Source: Paenibacillus riograndensis SBR5
GTDB lineage: Bacteria > Bacillota > Bacilli > Paenibacillales > Paenibacillaceae
Assembly: GCF_000981585.1 (NCBI RefSeq)
Contig: NZ_LN831776.1
Location: forward strand, 2,495,001 to 2,559,000
Direction: 5' to 3'
DNA: 64,000 nucleotides
Of the stretch, positions 44,669-53,320 are shown piece by piece (within the stretch, counting starts at the first letter, position 1; each line of letters starts with the position of its first letter). Position numbers and translations under genes: made by a program. The notes under the pieces were generated by a model. It had not been told where the DNA came from. It did not search any database and saw only the letters and a list, made by a program, of their open reading frames with translations.

Positions 44669-46042
44669 ATGCGTAAAGTAAATGTAATGGTAATGGCGGC
44701 TGCACTGGGAATGTCGGTATTGGCAGGCTGCGGCAGCAACACAAACTCAAACACGAACACGAACACAAACAACAATAACGCCGCTGGCAATAGCAGCGGC
44801 ACCGGGACTGGTGAAGCCGCAGCCGCACCGGCGGCCAGCGGAACCAAAACGGAGCTGACCTACTATTACCCGATTGCTGTCGGAGGGCCGCTGACGGCTA
44901 CGATTGAAGCGATGACTGCGGATTTTATGAAGGAGAACCCGGACATTGTGGTTAAGCCGGTATACACCGGCAGCTATGCCGATACAGCGGTCAAAACCCA
45001 AGCCGGAGTCCAATCGAAGCAGCCGCCCGATGTAGCGGTATTGCAGTCCACAGAGCTGTTCAGCCTGCTGGATATGGATGCGATTATTCCGCTGGATGAG
45101 TTCATTGCGCAGGAGGGCGGAGACACTTATTTGTCTGACTTCTACCCCGCTTTTATGGAGAATTCCCAGACAGAGGGCAAAACCTACAGTATTCCGTTCC
45201 AGCGAAGCACCATCGTTCTGTATTACAACAAGGATATGTTCAAGGCTGCCGGACTGGACCCGGAGAAGCCGCCTGCAACGTGGGCAGAAATGCAGGAATA
45301 CGCGGTCAAGCTGGCCGGTAACGGCAAGTGGGGGCTGGAGATTCCGGTGACCGGTTACGCCTATTGGATGCTTCAGACCTTCGCGCTGCAGAACGGCAAC
45401 AATCTGATGACTCCTGACGGCAAAAAAGTAATGTTCAACACCCCGGAGAACGTCGAGGGTCTGCAGTATTGGGTCGATCTGGCGGCGAAGCACAAGGCCA
45501 TGCCTGGCGGCGTAACCGATTGGAGCACGGTGCCTTCCGACTTCCTGGAAGGAAAAACCGCAATGATGTACCATACCACCGGCAACCTGACCAATGTCAA
45601 GAAAAATGCGTCGTTTGACTTCGGTGTCAGCTTCCTGCCGGCGCAGAAGCAATACGGCAGCCCTACCGGCGGCGGCAACTTCTATATTTTCAAGGATATC
45701 GACAAAAAGAAGCAGGAAGCAGCCTGGAAATTCGTCAAGTTCATGACTGAAACCGAACGTGCGGCGCAGTGGAGTATCGATACCGGCTATGTGGCGGTGA
45801 AGAAATCGGCATATGAAACCGAGCGGATGAAGGCTTACGCCGCCGAATTCCCCGCTGCGCTGATTGCCCGGGACCAGCTGGAATATGCATCTGCTGAACT
45901 ATCAACCCACAACAACGGTAGAATTGTCAAAATCCTCAGTGACTCCGTGCAGGCCGCACTCACCAATGAGCTGACACCGGCGGAAGCCCTGCAGAAGGCG
46001 CAGAAGGATGCGGACCAGGCTCTGGCTTCTTTTAATAAGTAA
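44669..46042 (+). CDS. ABC importer substrate-binding lipoprotein, UgpB-like
   Basis: 457 residues from ATG 44669, preceded by GGAGGAGATCACAGGG. Signal peptide ends at VLAGCGSN (lipid Cys21), then an Asn/Thr linker and a family 1 solute-binding domain (TELTYYYPIAVGGPLTATIEAMTADFMKENPDIVVKPVYTGSY...). The order of motifs and GDPD/GlpP surroundings resemble UgpB, which binds sn-glycerol-3-phosphate or glycerophosphodiesters. A sugar ligand is the main alternative. Stop is 1 bp before the permease start. Confidence 0.88.
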   Translation: MRKVNVMVMAAALGMSVLAGCGSNTNSNTNTNTNNNNAAGNSSGTGTGEAAAAPAASGTKTELTYYYPIAVGGPLTATIEAMTADFMKENPDIVVKPVYTGSYADTAVKTQAGVQSKQPPDVAVLQSTELFSLLDMDAIIPLDEFIAQEGGDTYLSDFYPAFMENSQTEGKTYSIPFQRSTIVLYYNKDMFKAAGLDPEKPPATWAEMQEYAVKLAGNGKWGLEIPVTGYAYWMLQTFALQNGNNLMTPDGKKVMFNTPENVEGLQYWVDLAAKHKAMPGGVTDWSTVPSDFLEGKTAMMYHTTGNLTNVKKNASFDFGVSFLPAQKQYGSPTGGGNFYIFKDIDKKKQEAAWKFVKFMTETERAAQWSIDTGYVAVKKSAYETERMKAYAAEFPAALIARDQLEYASAELSTHNNGRIVKILSDSVQAALTNELTPAEALQKAQKDADQALASFNK

Positions 46043-46043
46043 G

Positions 46044-46922
46044 ATGAACGCCAGTCTGAGACGAAACGGGTTCGCCTGGCTGCTGCTGCTGCCCTCACTG
46101 TTGTTCCTGCTGTTGTTCACTTTCTACCCGATTGCGCTGACGCTGCGGCTGAGCCTGTTCCAGGCGGACCTGTCCACACCGGAGCCGGTCTTCACGGGCC
46201 TGGCGAATTACCGCACGATGTTTCAGGACGAGGTTTTCCGTAAGGTTATGAGTAACAATGTGCTGTTTGCGCTGGGGACGGTTCCACTCGGAATCGCTCT
46301 GGCGCTTTTGATGGCGGTCTTCGCCAACAAGGCGCTGCGCGGCAGGGGTTTTATGCGGTCAGCATTCTTTTATCCGACTCTGATCCCCATGATTGCAGTG
46401 GCTAACATTTGGCTTTTTATTTATACACCGGAGTATGGATTTATGAGCAGGCTGCTGTCCTGGTTCGGGGTGAATGATATCAACTGGCTGGGCACACCGG
46501 GGCTGGTGATGTGGGCGATGATCCTGATGATCATCTGGAAGGAAGCGGGATTCTTTATGATTTTTTACCTCGCCGGTCTGCAAAATATCTCCAAAGAGCT
46601 GTATGAAGCCGCGCATGTCGACGGGGTGGGCCGGTTCACCGTGTTCCGCAAAATCACTTTCCCGCTGCTGATGCCGACTACGCTGTTCGTAAGTATTGTA
46701 GCGCTCACCAACGCCTACAAGCTTGTCGACCACCTGATGATCATGACCCGCGGGGGTCCCAACAACGCCAGTAATCTGCTGCTCTATTACATTTATGAAA
46801 CAGCATTCAGCTATTGGGATCAGGGAATGGCGTCTGCGCTGACGGTCGTGATGATTGCCGTATTGCTGCTGATTGCGGCTGTGCAGTTTTTTGGCCTGGA
46901 CCGGAGAATTCACTATAACTAA
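46044..46922 (+). CDS. ABC importer permease, UgpA/MalF type
   Basis: 292 residues from ATG 46044 (longer upstream frame overlaps the binding-protein gene and is not used). Six membrane helices. The cytoplasmic EAA loop that contacts the ATPase reads EAAHVDGVGRFTVFRKITFPLLMPT. Pairs with the next gene to form the channel. Translationally coupled to the binding protein. Confidence 0.93.
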   Translation: MNASLRRNGFAWLLLLPSLLFLLLFTFYPIALTLRLSLFQADLSTPEPVFTGLANYRTMFQDEVFRKVMSNNVLFALGTVPLGIALALLMAVFANKALRGRGFMRSAFFYPTLIPMIAVANIWLFIYTPEYGFMSRLLSWFGVNDINWLGTPGLVMWAMILMIIWKEAGFFMIFYLAGLQNISKELYEAAHVDGVGRFTVFRKITFPLLMPTTLFVSIVALTNAYKLVDHLMIMTRGGPNNASNLLLYYIYETAFSYWDQGMASALTVVMIAVLLLIAAVQFFGLDRRIHYN

Positions 46923-46954
46923 ATTTGCACGGCTGCCGGAAGGAGGGCAATTCT

Positions 46955-47770
46955 ATGAAAACCAAACTTACATCCAGACTCGGAAATATACTGATGCTGG
47001 CCCTCGCGGCCTTCTGGCTGATCCCGCTGCTCTGGATGACGGTGACGGCGTTCCGACCCCGTCATGCGGCGCTGTCGGGCCTGTTCTCACTGGACTTCAC
47101 TTTGGGCAACTTCGCTACGGTCTGGTCTGCCGCGCCCTTTGCCACTTATTATCTCAACACCATTCTGATTGTAGTGTGCGTGTTTGCTGTGCAGATGCTG
47201 ACGGCCAGCATGGCTGCCTTTGCCTTTGCCCGTGTAGCCTTTGCCGGCAGCAGCATAGTGTTCCTGCTGTTTCTGGTGCAGATTATGATCCCCGCCGATG
47301 TGCTGATCTTCCCCAACTACAATGTCCTGAAGCAGCTGTCGCTGCTCGACACCAAGCTGGGCATTATGCTGCCGTTTCTGGCTTCGGCGTTCGGAATCTT
47401 TCTGCTGCGCCAGGTATTTAAGACGATTCCTGCCGAGCTGGAAGAGGCGGCGCTGATCGAGGGCTGCAGCCAATGGCAGGTGCTGTGGAAAATTTATTTC
47501 CCGCTGGCCCGTCCCACCTATGTGGCCTTCGCCCTCGTCTCGATCAGCTACCAGTGGAATAACTTTCTCTGGCCGCTGATCATCACCAATTCGGTGGAGA
47601 ACCGGCCGCTTACGGTGGGGCTGTCGATTTTTGCCCAGTCGTTCGAGATTGGGGTGCAGTGGACGGAGGTCAGCGCCGCTACACTGCTGGTGATCACGCC
47701 GCTGCTGCTGATCTTCCTGGTGTTCCAGCGCCAGTTCATTGAGAGCTTCATGCATTCCGGTATTAAATAG
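46955..47770 (+). CDS. ABC importer permease, UgpE/MalG type
   Basis: 271 residues from ATG 46955 (GGAAGGAGGG upstream). Six membrane helices and EAA loop EAALIEGCSQWQVLWKIYFPLARPT. Partner of the preceding permease. No ATP-binding subunit gene follows; the importer probably uses a shared ATPase of the MsmX/UgpC kind encoded elsewhere. Confidence 0.93.
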   Translation: MKTKLTSRLGNILMLALAAFWLIPLLWMTVTAFRPRHAALSGLFSLDFTLGNFATVWSAAPFATYYLNTILIVVCVFAVQMLTASMAAFAFARVAFAGSSIVFLLFLVQIMIPADVLIFPNYNVLKQLSLLDTKLGIMLPFLASAFGIFLLRQVFKTIPAELEEAALIEGCSQWQVLWKIYFPLARPTYVAFALVSISYQWNNFLWPLIITNSVENRPLTVGLSIFAQSFEIGVQWTEVSAATLLVITPLLLIFLVFQRQFIESFMHSGIK

Positions 47771-47792
47771 AGCTGTTCAAGGAGGAGTACGG

Positions 47793-48731
47793 ATGACGTC
47801 ATTACAGGACTGCGCGGTCTCTACTTATGTCTACATCGGCCGTCCGCTGGCTGAGGCTATTGAATTACTGGCCGCTGAGGGCTGGAAGCACATTGAGATT
47901 ATGTGCGAAGGCAGGCATGGGGAGCTGCTGGAATGGACGGCAGACCAGTTGGCTTCACTGGCCCGCAAAGGCGAGGACCTTGGCATCCGCTGGAGCATCC
48001 ATGCGCCGATCACCGGCTGCAATCCGGCGGCAGAGGATGAGCAGCAGCGTGCGGAGGCGGAAACGCTGCTGCTGGAAACGCTGCGTGCTGCCGATGTGCT
48101 GGGCTGCAGCTACGTGGTGCTGCATGCGGGCGAACTGCCTGCTGCGGGCACTGAGGGGACAGCAGCGGAGCCAGGGGCGGCATCGCTGCCGGAAGAGGCA
48201 GCGGCCGAGGCAGGTGCTGGAGCGGCAGCCGTTGATCCGCGGGAAGCGGCCAAGGTGCGGGTGGTGCGTTTCCTCCAGCGGATACTGGCGGAGACTGCCG
48301 GTTCTGCGGCAGTTATCGCGCTGGAGAATGTTCCCCCGTACCCCGGGCTGCTAGGGACGGAGGTCACAGAGCTGCTGGAGCTGGCCGCGCGGGTGGATTC
48401 CTCCCGCATAGGCCTGGTATTCGACAGCGGCCATGCCCTGATGGCAGGCAAGGAACGCTGCCTGCTGATGCTGCAGCAGGCCATGCACCGTCTGATCGCG
48501 CTGCATCTCAGCGACAATGCCGCAGAGCAGGATGAGCACCTGGGGCTCGGCCAGGGCAAGGTGCCGCTGGAGGCGATGCTCGCCGGGCTGACGGCAGGCG
48601 GCTTCAGGGGCGCCTGGGTGCTGGAGCTGCGGCATCCCGGAGATCTGCTGCCGTCCGCAGCCAGACTTCACCATTTACGGAAGCAATACCAGGCTGTTTA
48701 TGGCATTGAACCTGTCCCGGGAATAAGGTAG
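47793..48731 (+). CDS. TIM-barrel sugar-phosphate isomerase/epimerase-like protein
   Basis: 312 residues from ATG 47793 (AAGGAGGAGTACGG upstream). AP-endonuclease-2 / xylose-isomerase-like barrel: WKHIEIMCEGRHGELLEW, RWSIHAPITGCNPAAED, YVVLHAGEL, VIALENVPPYPG, GLVFDSGHALMAG and ALHLSDNAAEQDEHLGLGQGKVPLE, with metal-binding Glu, Asp and His residues. An Ala/Glu-rich loop of about 40 residues (after LHAGELPAAG) interrupts the barrel. Last gene of the putative glycerol-phosphate operon. The substrate could be a sugar or polyol attached to phosphoglycerol; unproven. Confidence 0.85.
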   Translation: MTSLQDCAVSTYVYIGRPLAEAIELLAAEGWKHIEIMCEGRHGELLEWTADQLASLARKGEDLGIRWSIHAPITGCNPAAEDEQQRAEAETLLLETLRAADVLGCSYVVLHAGELPAAGTEGTAAEPGAASLPEEAAAEAGAGAAAVDPREAAKVRVVRFLQRILAETAGSAAVIALENVPPYPGLLGTEVTELLELAARVDSSRIGLVFDSGHALMAGKERCLLMLQQAMHRLIALHLSDNAAEQDEHLGLGQGKVPLEAMLAGLTAGGFRGAWVLELRHPGDLLPSAARLHHLRKQYQAVYGIEPVPGIR

Positions 48732-48783
48732 ACTTGATAGAGGAATGCATGTTCCAATATCAATAAAGCAGGTGTTACACACA

Positions 48784-49710
48784 ATGAGTTCAGAACCAAA
48801 GGGCCGGGTAATGATCGTTGACGGAATGGCTCTGCTGTTCCGGGCTTTTTATGCGACCGCCTATGGCGGATATATCCGCAAGACTAAGGCCGGACTGCCG
48901 ACGAATGCGGTGTACGGGTTTTTGCAGTATTTTTTCGATGCGGTCAGCACGTTCGAGCCTTCCCATGTAGTGTGCTGCTGGGATATGGGCAAGGGGACCT
49001 TCCGTACGGAGAAGTATGACGGCTACAAATCGAACCGGATTGATGCGCCGCTGGAGCTGATTCCGCAATTCGATCTGGTCAAAGAGGTAGTAGCCGAGCT
49101 TGGCGTGCCGAATATCGGTCTGGCAGGCTATGAAGCGGATGACTGCATCGGCACGCTGGCTTCGTGCTACAGCGGGGAATCCGAGGTCTACATTCTGACC
49201 GGGGATCATGACATGCTGCAGCTGGTCAGCGACAGCGTAAAGGTCGTGATTATGAAAAAAGGCCGCTCCAATTACAAGGTCTACGATCCGGCGGAGCTGC
49301 TGGAGGAAAGAGGGCTTACCCCGGCCCAGGTAATTGACCTGAAGGGCTTCATGGGCGATACCAGCGACAACTACCCGGGGGTGCGCGGCATCGGGGAAAA
49401 GACGGCGCTGAAGCTGCTGAGTGAATACGGCACCGTGGAAGGCGTGATCGAGAACCTTCACCTGCTGCCCAAAGGGGTGCGGGCCAAAATCGAAGCCGAC
49501 CTCGACATGCTCCATCTGTCCCGCGAGCTGGCCGAAATCCGCTGCGATGTGCCGGTGGTCTGTACGCTTACAGAATGCCTGTGGGAGCTGCAGCGGGAGA
49601 AAGCCGCACGCAAATTCCAGGAGCTGGAGTTCGGCAGCCTGCTGCATCTTGTCGGCCCGGTGAAGGATGAACAGGGGATTGTGCAGATTGAGCTGGGGGA
49701 TCTGGGTTAA
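48784..49710 (+). CDS. 5'-3' exonuclease, PolA N-terminal-domain type (YpcP-like)
   Basis: 308 residues from ATG 48784. The flap-nuclease fold is seen in VMIVDGMALLFRAFYA, VVCCWDMGKGTFRTEKYDGYKSNR, GYEADDCIGTLA, YILTGDHDMLQLV, LKGFMGDTSDNYPGVRGIGEKTALKLL (helix-hairpin-helix). The metal-binding Asp residues are intact. It resembles B. subtilis YpcP, a stand-alone nuclease that removes RNA primers or flaps. Ribosome site is weak. Ends in an intrinsic terminator. Confidence 0.93.
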   Translation: MSSEPKGRVMIVDGMALLFRAFYATAYGGYIRKTKAGLPTNAVYGFLQYFFDAVSTFEPSHVVCCWDMGKGTFRTEKYDGYKSNRIDAPLELIPQFDLVKEVVAELGVPNIGLAGYEADDCIGTLASCYSGESEVYILTGDHDMLQLVSDSVKVVIMKKGRSNYKVYDPAELLEERGLTPAQVIDLKGFMGDTSDNYPGVRGIGEKTALKLLSEYGTVEGVIENLHLLPKGVRAKIEADLDMLHLSRELAEIRCDVPVVCTLTECLWELQREKAARKFQELEFGSLLHLVGPVKDEQGIVQIELGDLG

Positions 49711-49772
49711 GACCAGATTCTCTGTTCAGCAGGGCCATAATACTGACAACAAATCACCGGATTATGCAGAAG

Positions 49773-49810
49773 CGCTTCCTGAGCCGACAACGGCAGGGAA
49801 GCGTTTTTTT
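49773..49810 (+). terminator. Intrinsic terminator after the exonuclease gene
   Basis: CGCTTCCTG pairs with CAGGGAAGCG (one bulge), then seven T residues. Confidence 0.85.
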
Positions 49811-49814
49811 GTTG

Positions 49815-49890
49815 TTGACGGATGCAAAGCAAGCCCTTTATAATGTTAATATAATTATTAAGTAGTTAATGAATATATTAATTAAGAGAG
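49815..49890 (+). promoter_or_regulatory. Sigma-A promoter of abfA with AT-rich operator-like palindromes
   Basis: TTGACG (49815-49820), 18-bp spacer, TATAAT (49839-49844). GTTAATATAATTATTAAG and a second GTTAAT-type element lie just downstream. The ArsR-type gene at 51836 has a similar GTTAAC element just after its own -10, suggesting a shared regulator. Confidence 0.65.
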
Positions 49891-49901
49891 GCGGCATAGA
49901 A

Positions 49902-51398
49902 ATGGCTCAGCGTGTTGTGCTTCATACGGATATCCGCAAGGGAACGATTAACCGGAATATTTATGGTCATTTTTCCGAGCATTTAGGACGTTGCATTTAT
50001 GAAGGCATCTGGGTAGGGGAGGACTCTCCGATTCCGAACACCAAGGGCATCCGCAATGATGTTGTGGAAGCGCTTAAGGAGATCAAGGTGCCGGTGCTGC
50101 GCTGGCCGGGCGGCTGTTTTGCCGATGAATATCACTGGAAGGACGGCATCGGAGCGCGCGAAGGCCGCAAACGGATGATTAATACGCACTGGGGCGGCAC
50201 GGTGGAGAACAACCATTTTGGAACGCATGAATTCATGGAGCTGTGCGCCATGCTGGAATGTGAACCGTACATCAACGGCAATGTGGGCAGCGGAACGGTG
50301 CAGGAAATGTCAGAATGGGTGGAATACCTGACCTTTAACGGCGTATCTCCGATGGCTGAGCTGCGGGCCAAGAACGGCCGGGAAGAGGCTTGGGCTGTGA
50401 AGTATTTTGGCGTGGGTAACGAAAACTGGGGCTGCGGGGGCAATATGCGTCCGGAATATTACGCTGACTTGTACCGCCAATACCAGACGTATGTGCGCAA
50501 CTACGGGGACAACCGGATTCACCGGATCGCCTGCGGCCCGAATGCGGATGATTATCAATGGATGGAAGTGCTGATGCGCGAAGCCACGCGGTTTATGGAC
50601 TCCATCACGCTGCATTACTACACCGTTCCCGGCGCCACTTGGGAGCACAAAGGTGCGGCTACCGGCTTTGATACTGCGGAATATTTCACCACTCTGGAAA
50701 AAGCGCTGCGCATGGAAGAGCTGGTCACCCGCCACAGCGTCATTATGGACAAATATGATCCGGAGAAAAGAGTCGGCCTGATCGTCGATGAGTGGGGAAC
50801 CTGGTATGATGTGGAGCCGGGTACGAACCCGGGGTTCCTGTACCAGCAGAACTCGATCCGCGATGCGCTGGTTGCCGGTCTGACGCTGAATATTTTCCAC
50901 AAGCACAGCGACCGTGTGCGGATGGCGAACATTGCCCAGACGATCAACGTGCTGCAGGCCGTCATCCTTACCGAAGGCGAAAAAATGCTGCTGACTCCGA
51001 CCTATCATGTATTTAATATGTACAAGGTGCATCAGGATGCCGAGCTGCTGGATCTGACGCTGGACAGCGGGTCTTACAGCTTTGACGGCAAGGAGATTCC
51101 GGAAGTTTCGGCGTCGGCTTCGGTAACGGCCGAGGGTGTGATTCATGTCAGCCTGTGCAACCTGAATCATGCGTCTGCGGCTGTGCTTCCGCTGGAGCTG
51201 CGCGGCCTTGCCGGCCAAGCGGTGGATATTGCCGGCACCACGCTTGCCGGGGCAACCATTGATGCCCATAACTCGTTCAGCGAACCGGAAGCGGTTGTTC
51301 CGCAGCCGTTCACAGCCTTTAAGCTGGAAGGGGATACTGTTACTGTCGAGCTGCCGGCCATGTCGGTAACAGTACTGGAAATTACACCAAAAGCTTGA
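49902..51398 (+). CDS. abfA: Alpha-N-arabinofuranosidase, GH51, intracellular
   Basis: 498 residues from ATG 49902 (GAGAGGCGGCATAGAA upstream), no signal peptide. (beta/alpha)8 barrel with acid/base Glu174 in GVGNENWG and nucleophile Glu297 in [32 protein letters not shown] is also diagnostic. The C-terminal beta-sandwich domain is complete. It removes L-arabinofuranosyl residues from imported arabino-oligosaccharides. Strong promoter and AT-rich operator-like sites; probably controlled by the nearby ArsR-type protein. Confidence 0.96.
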   Translation: MAQRVVLHTDIRKGTINRNIYGHFSEHLGRCIYEGIWVGEDSPIPNTKGIRNDVVEALKEIKVPVLRWPGGCFADEYHWKDGIGAREGRKRMINTHWGGTVENNHFGTHEFMELCAMLECEPYINGNVGSGTVQEMSEWVEYLTFNGVSPMAELRAKNGREEAWAVKYFGVGNENWGCGGNMRPEYYADLYRQYQTYVRNYGDNRIHRIACGPNADDYQWMEVLMREATRFMDSITLHYYTVPGATWEHKGAATGFDTAEYFTTLEKALRMEELVTRHSVIMDKYDPEKRVGLIVDEWGTWYDVEPGTNPGFLYQQNSIRDALVAGLTLNIFHKHSDRVRMANIAQTINVLQAVILTEGEKMLLTPTYHVFNMYKVHQDAELLDLTLDSGSYSFDGKEIPEVSASASVTAEGVIHVSLCNLNHASAAVLPLELRGLAGQAVDIAGTTLAGATIDAHNSFSEPEAVVPQPFTAFKLEGDTVTVELPAMSVTVLEITPKA

Positions 51399-51413
51399 TA
51401 AAGGAGAACCGCT

Positions 51414-51701
51414 ATGGCCACAACCTCTGCCTGCAAAGGCTGCCGGGATGATTATAAGGTCACGGAAGCGCAGATCGCCCGTATACTGGCGTCATCGATG
51501 TTCAATGAAGGCAATACCGCGTCAGATCAGGTGTATGCGGAGCGGATCGCACTTTGCAGTACCTGCCCCAAGCTCCAGGATGGGGTGACCTGCACTGCCT
51601 GCGGCTGCATCATCCCGGTTGTTGCCCGGCTGAAGGCGCGCGGCTGTCCGCTTCCCGGCGGCGGCCTGTGGCAGCCGGTTAACGGCTCCAAAATCAACTG
51701 A
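51414..51701 (+). CDS. Small Cys-rich protein, possibly DUF6171
   Basis: 95 residues, 15 bp after abfA with AAAGGAGAACCGCT. Eight cysteines in pairs: CKGC near the start, CSTC, CTACGC, and a single Cys in GCPLPGG. The layout (CKGCRDDYKVTEAQIARIL...) recalls a small uncharacterised Firmicute family that I believe is DUF6171. Zinc binding is likely. No known role; co-transcription with abfA may be incidental. Confidence 0.7.
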   Translation: MATTSACKGCRDDYKVTEAQIARILASSMFNEGNTASDQVYAERIALCSTCPKLQDGVTCTACGCIIPVVARLKARGCPLPGGGLWQPVNGSKIN

Positions 51702-51753
51702 TCCGCAATGAAGACCACAGAACAGATTTCAAATTCAATCTGTTCTGTATAAC

Positions 51754-51812
51754 CCAGAATCCCCGATCCTTCGCTGGCTTGATCCGCAGCGGAAGATCGG
51801 GGATTCTTCATT
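51754..51812. terminator. Bidirectional terminator between convergent genes
   Basis: AGAATCCCCGATC (51754-51766) pairs with GATCGGGGATTCT (51795-51807). An additional ACAGAACAGATT/AATCTGTTCTGT hairpin lies at 51718-51749. Confidence 0.8.
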
Positions 51813-51835
51813 GCAACCCTCTGATGGAGCCGGGT

Positions 51836-52783
51836 TTAAGGTGTTCCGGCAGCGTCAGGACTGTCGGATATGCCGGATATTTCCGTATAGAACAGTTCAA
51901 CCAGCATGTCCTGGTTATAGTTGCCGAATCCTTTGCCGAACAGGGTCAGCCCTCCGATATGCTCGGCATCCTCCTCCACGGACAGTCTGAACGTCCACTG
52001 CTTGCTGCGGATGTCCACTTGATCCAGCGTGACCCCGGACAGCTTTTGCCCATCCATGAAGGTCCCCTTGGGGGTAACCCGCAGCTGCTTGAGCAGCCCG
52101 TATTGGTTCGTGAGTGCGGGCCACCAGGACGGCGTATATTTGCCTCTGCTGTCTCCGTAATCTCCGGGGCTGGTCCAGAAGCCCAGCTTCGTTCCGTTCA
52201 AGGTAAAGGTGATATCCGAAGGCCAATTGTTATTGATGGAGGGGGCTTCAGAGGCGATTTCCATTGTAATGACAAGCTCCTCCGGCTGCTCGCTGGACAG
52301 GAGGAAGTTGGGGATTTTGTATTCGACATAACCTTTGCCGAACCAGAGGATGCCTGCATTCATCCGTTCCAGATCCCAGAAGTAGCGCGGGTCGTCGAAA
52401 TTGCCGATGACCTTCTCTACCGTTGCCAGACCGCAGGTCGGTTCGATCTGAAAGTCGGAGTAGAGGCCGACCGGTATCTCTTTGCGGTGGCTTTTGCGTT
52501 CCGCCGGGGCTTGAGCGGGGAAAATGATCTCTGCGCCTTCAGCCGCCAGCGTGCAGATTTTTTGCAAACCGCTCCGCCCGGGAGCCATATGTGTCCGGAT
52601 CAGTCCGGCCGCCTCCAGCTTGCGGACATGCATCGTCATGATCGCGCTGCTGAGCCGGGCTGCCGCTGCCAGCTCCTTGACATTCATCGGCTGAACGGCG
52701 AGCAGGCGGAGCATGCGGAGACGTACGGCGCTCGATAAAGCTTCGTAGACAGGCAGGGATTCTTCGGTAAGATCCAGTTTCAT
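51836..52783 (-). CDS. ArsR-type regulator with large C-terminal ligand-like domain
   Basis: 315 residues. Winged helix at 10-85 (YEALSSAVRLRMLRLLAVQPMNVKELAAAARLSSAIMTMHVRKLEAAGLIRTHM). From about residue 110 to the end is a beta-rich domain with many Trp, Tyr and Gly residues (e.g. RYFWDLERMNAGILWFGKGYVEYKIPNFLL and WPSDITFTLNGTKLGFWTSPGDYGD), which looks like a carbohydrate-binding sandwich. No metal-site cysteines of classical ArsR. Convergent with abfA and probably its regulator. Upstream promoter: TTGTAA-17-TATAAT. Confidence 0.85.
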   Translation of the reverse strand: MKLDLTEESLPVYEALSSAVRLRMLRLLAVQPMNVKELAAAARLSSAIMTMHVRKLEAAGLIRTHMAPGRSGLQKICTLAAEGAEIIFPAQAPAERKSHRKEIPVGLYSDFQIEPTCGLATVEKVIGNFDDPRYFWDLERMNAGILWFGKGYVEYKIPNFLLSSEQPEELVITMEIASEAPSINNNWPSDITFTLNGTKLGFWTSPGDYGDSRGKYTPSWWPALTNQYGLLKQLRVTPKGTFMDGQKLSGVTLDQVDIRSKQWTFRLSVEEDAEHIGGLTLFGKGFGNYNQDMLVELFYTEISGISDSPDAAGTP

Positions 52784-52816
52784 TGGACAGCCTCCGGGTA
52801 CAGGTTAATAAAATAA

Positions 52817-52838
52817 GGGGACGGCAAAGCCGTTACTG
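52817..52838. repeat. Short dispersed hairpin repeat
   Basis: GGACGGCAAAGCCGTTACTG folds as ACGGC/GCCGT. The same sequence with few changes (GGACGGCGTAGCCGTTTCTA) is at 22298-22317, sharing flanks AATAAGG and CTTGT; a shorter relative is near 12601. It lies in the leader of the ArsR-type gene. Confidence 0.6.
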
Positions 52839-52853
52839 CTTGTATAGTTAACA

Positions 52854-52882
52854 ATTATATTATTCAAATGAGGTTCTTACAA
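52854..52882 (-). promoter_or_regulatory. Sigma-A promoter of the ArsR-type gene
   Basis: On the minus strand: TTGTAA (52882-52877), 17-bp spacer, TATAAT (52859-52854), then TGTTAAC, similar to the GTTAAT after the abfA -10. Confidence 0.7.
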
Positions 52883-52964
52883 GCTTCTTGCCTTTCAGGG
52901 ACACCTCCACTTTTATCACAGACACGCTTATGCCATGTCCGCTATGATGTACAGGATGAATTAG

Positions 52965-53135
52965 CGATGAAACAAGGTGCCTTTGATTCACATCAAGGGA
53001 TAACAGGGAATCGGGTGCAACTCCCGAGCGGTCCCGCCACTGTAAGGAAGAGCCAGCTTTCAACAGGTCACTCGGTTGCTCCGGGGAAGACGAAGGCCAG
53101 CGATGATCCCGAGCCAGGAGACCTACCTTGTTTGC
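52965..53135 (+). promoter_or_regulatory. Cobalamin (AdoCbl-class) riboswitch
   Basis: Ordered conserved parts of the cobalamin aptamer: GGTGCC near 52976, AGGGAATCGGGTGCAACTCC (53005-53024), CCCGCCACTGTAA (53032-53044), and the B12 box GAGCCAGGAGACC (53111-53123). It precedes a terminator and cbiM, so B12 should switch off cobalt uptake and synthesis. Confidence 0.96.
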
Positions 53136-53251
53136 GCACACACGACTCTACGCGGATAGGAGCGGTGTACGAATGGGTTGAGAGATAAGGGTGTGCCGCT
53201 AGTTTTGGCGGGTAAGCAGCCTTTTCTTTGTGATCCGGATACGTACATGAT

Positions 53252-53280
53252 ACTCCCACCCCCAGGGGCGGGAGTTTTTG
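53252..53280 (+). terminator. Terminator of the cobalamin riboswitch
   Basis: ACTCCCACCCC pairs with GGGGCGGGAGT (one mismatch) and ends in TTTTT, 40 bp before cbiM. Confidence 0.85.
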
Positions 53281-53320
53281 GTTTGACGCCGCACACGAAA
53301 ATCAAATAGGAGGTGCAAGG

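Noticed and set aside
50310..51269. 319-codon minus-strand frame inside abfA
   Set aside because: Antisense to catalytic GH51 sequence, with no ribosome site.
52868..53188. 106-codon plus-strand frame upstream of cbiM
   Set aside because: It is entirely within the cobalamin riboswitch and has no ribosome site.
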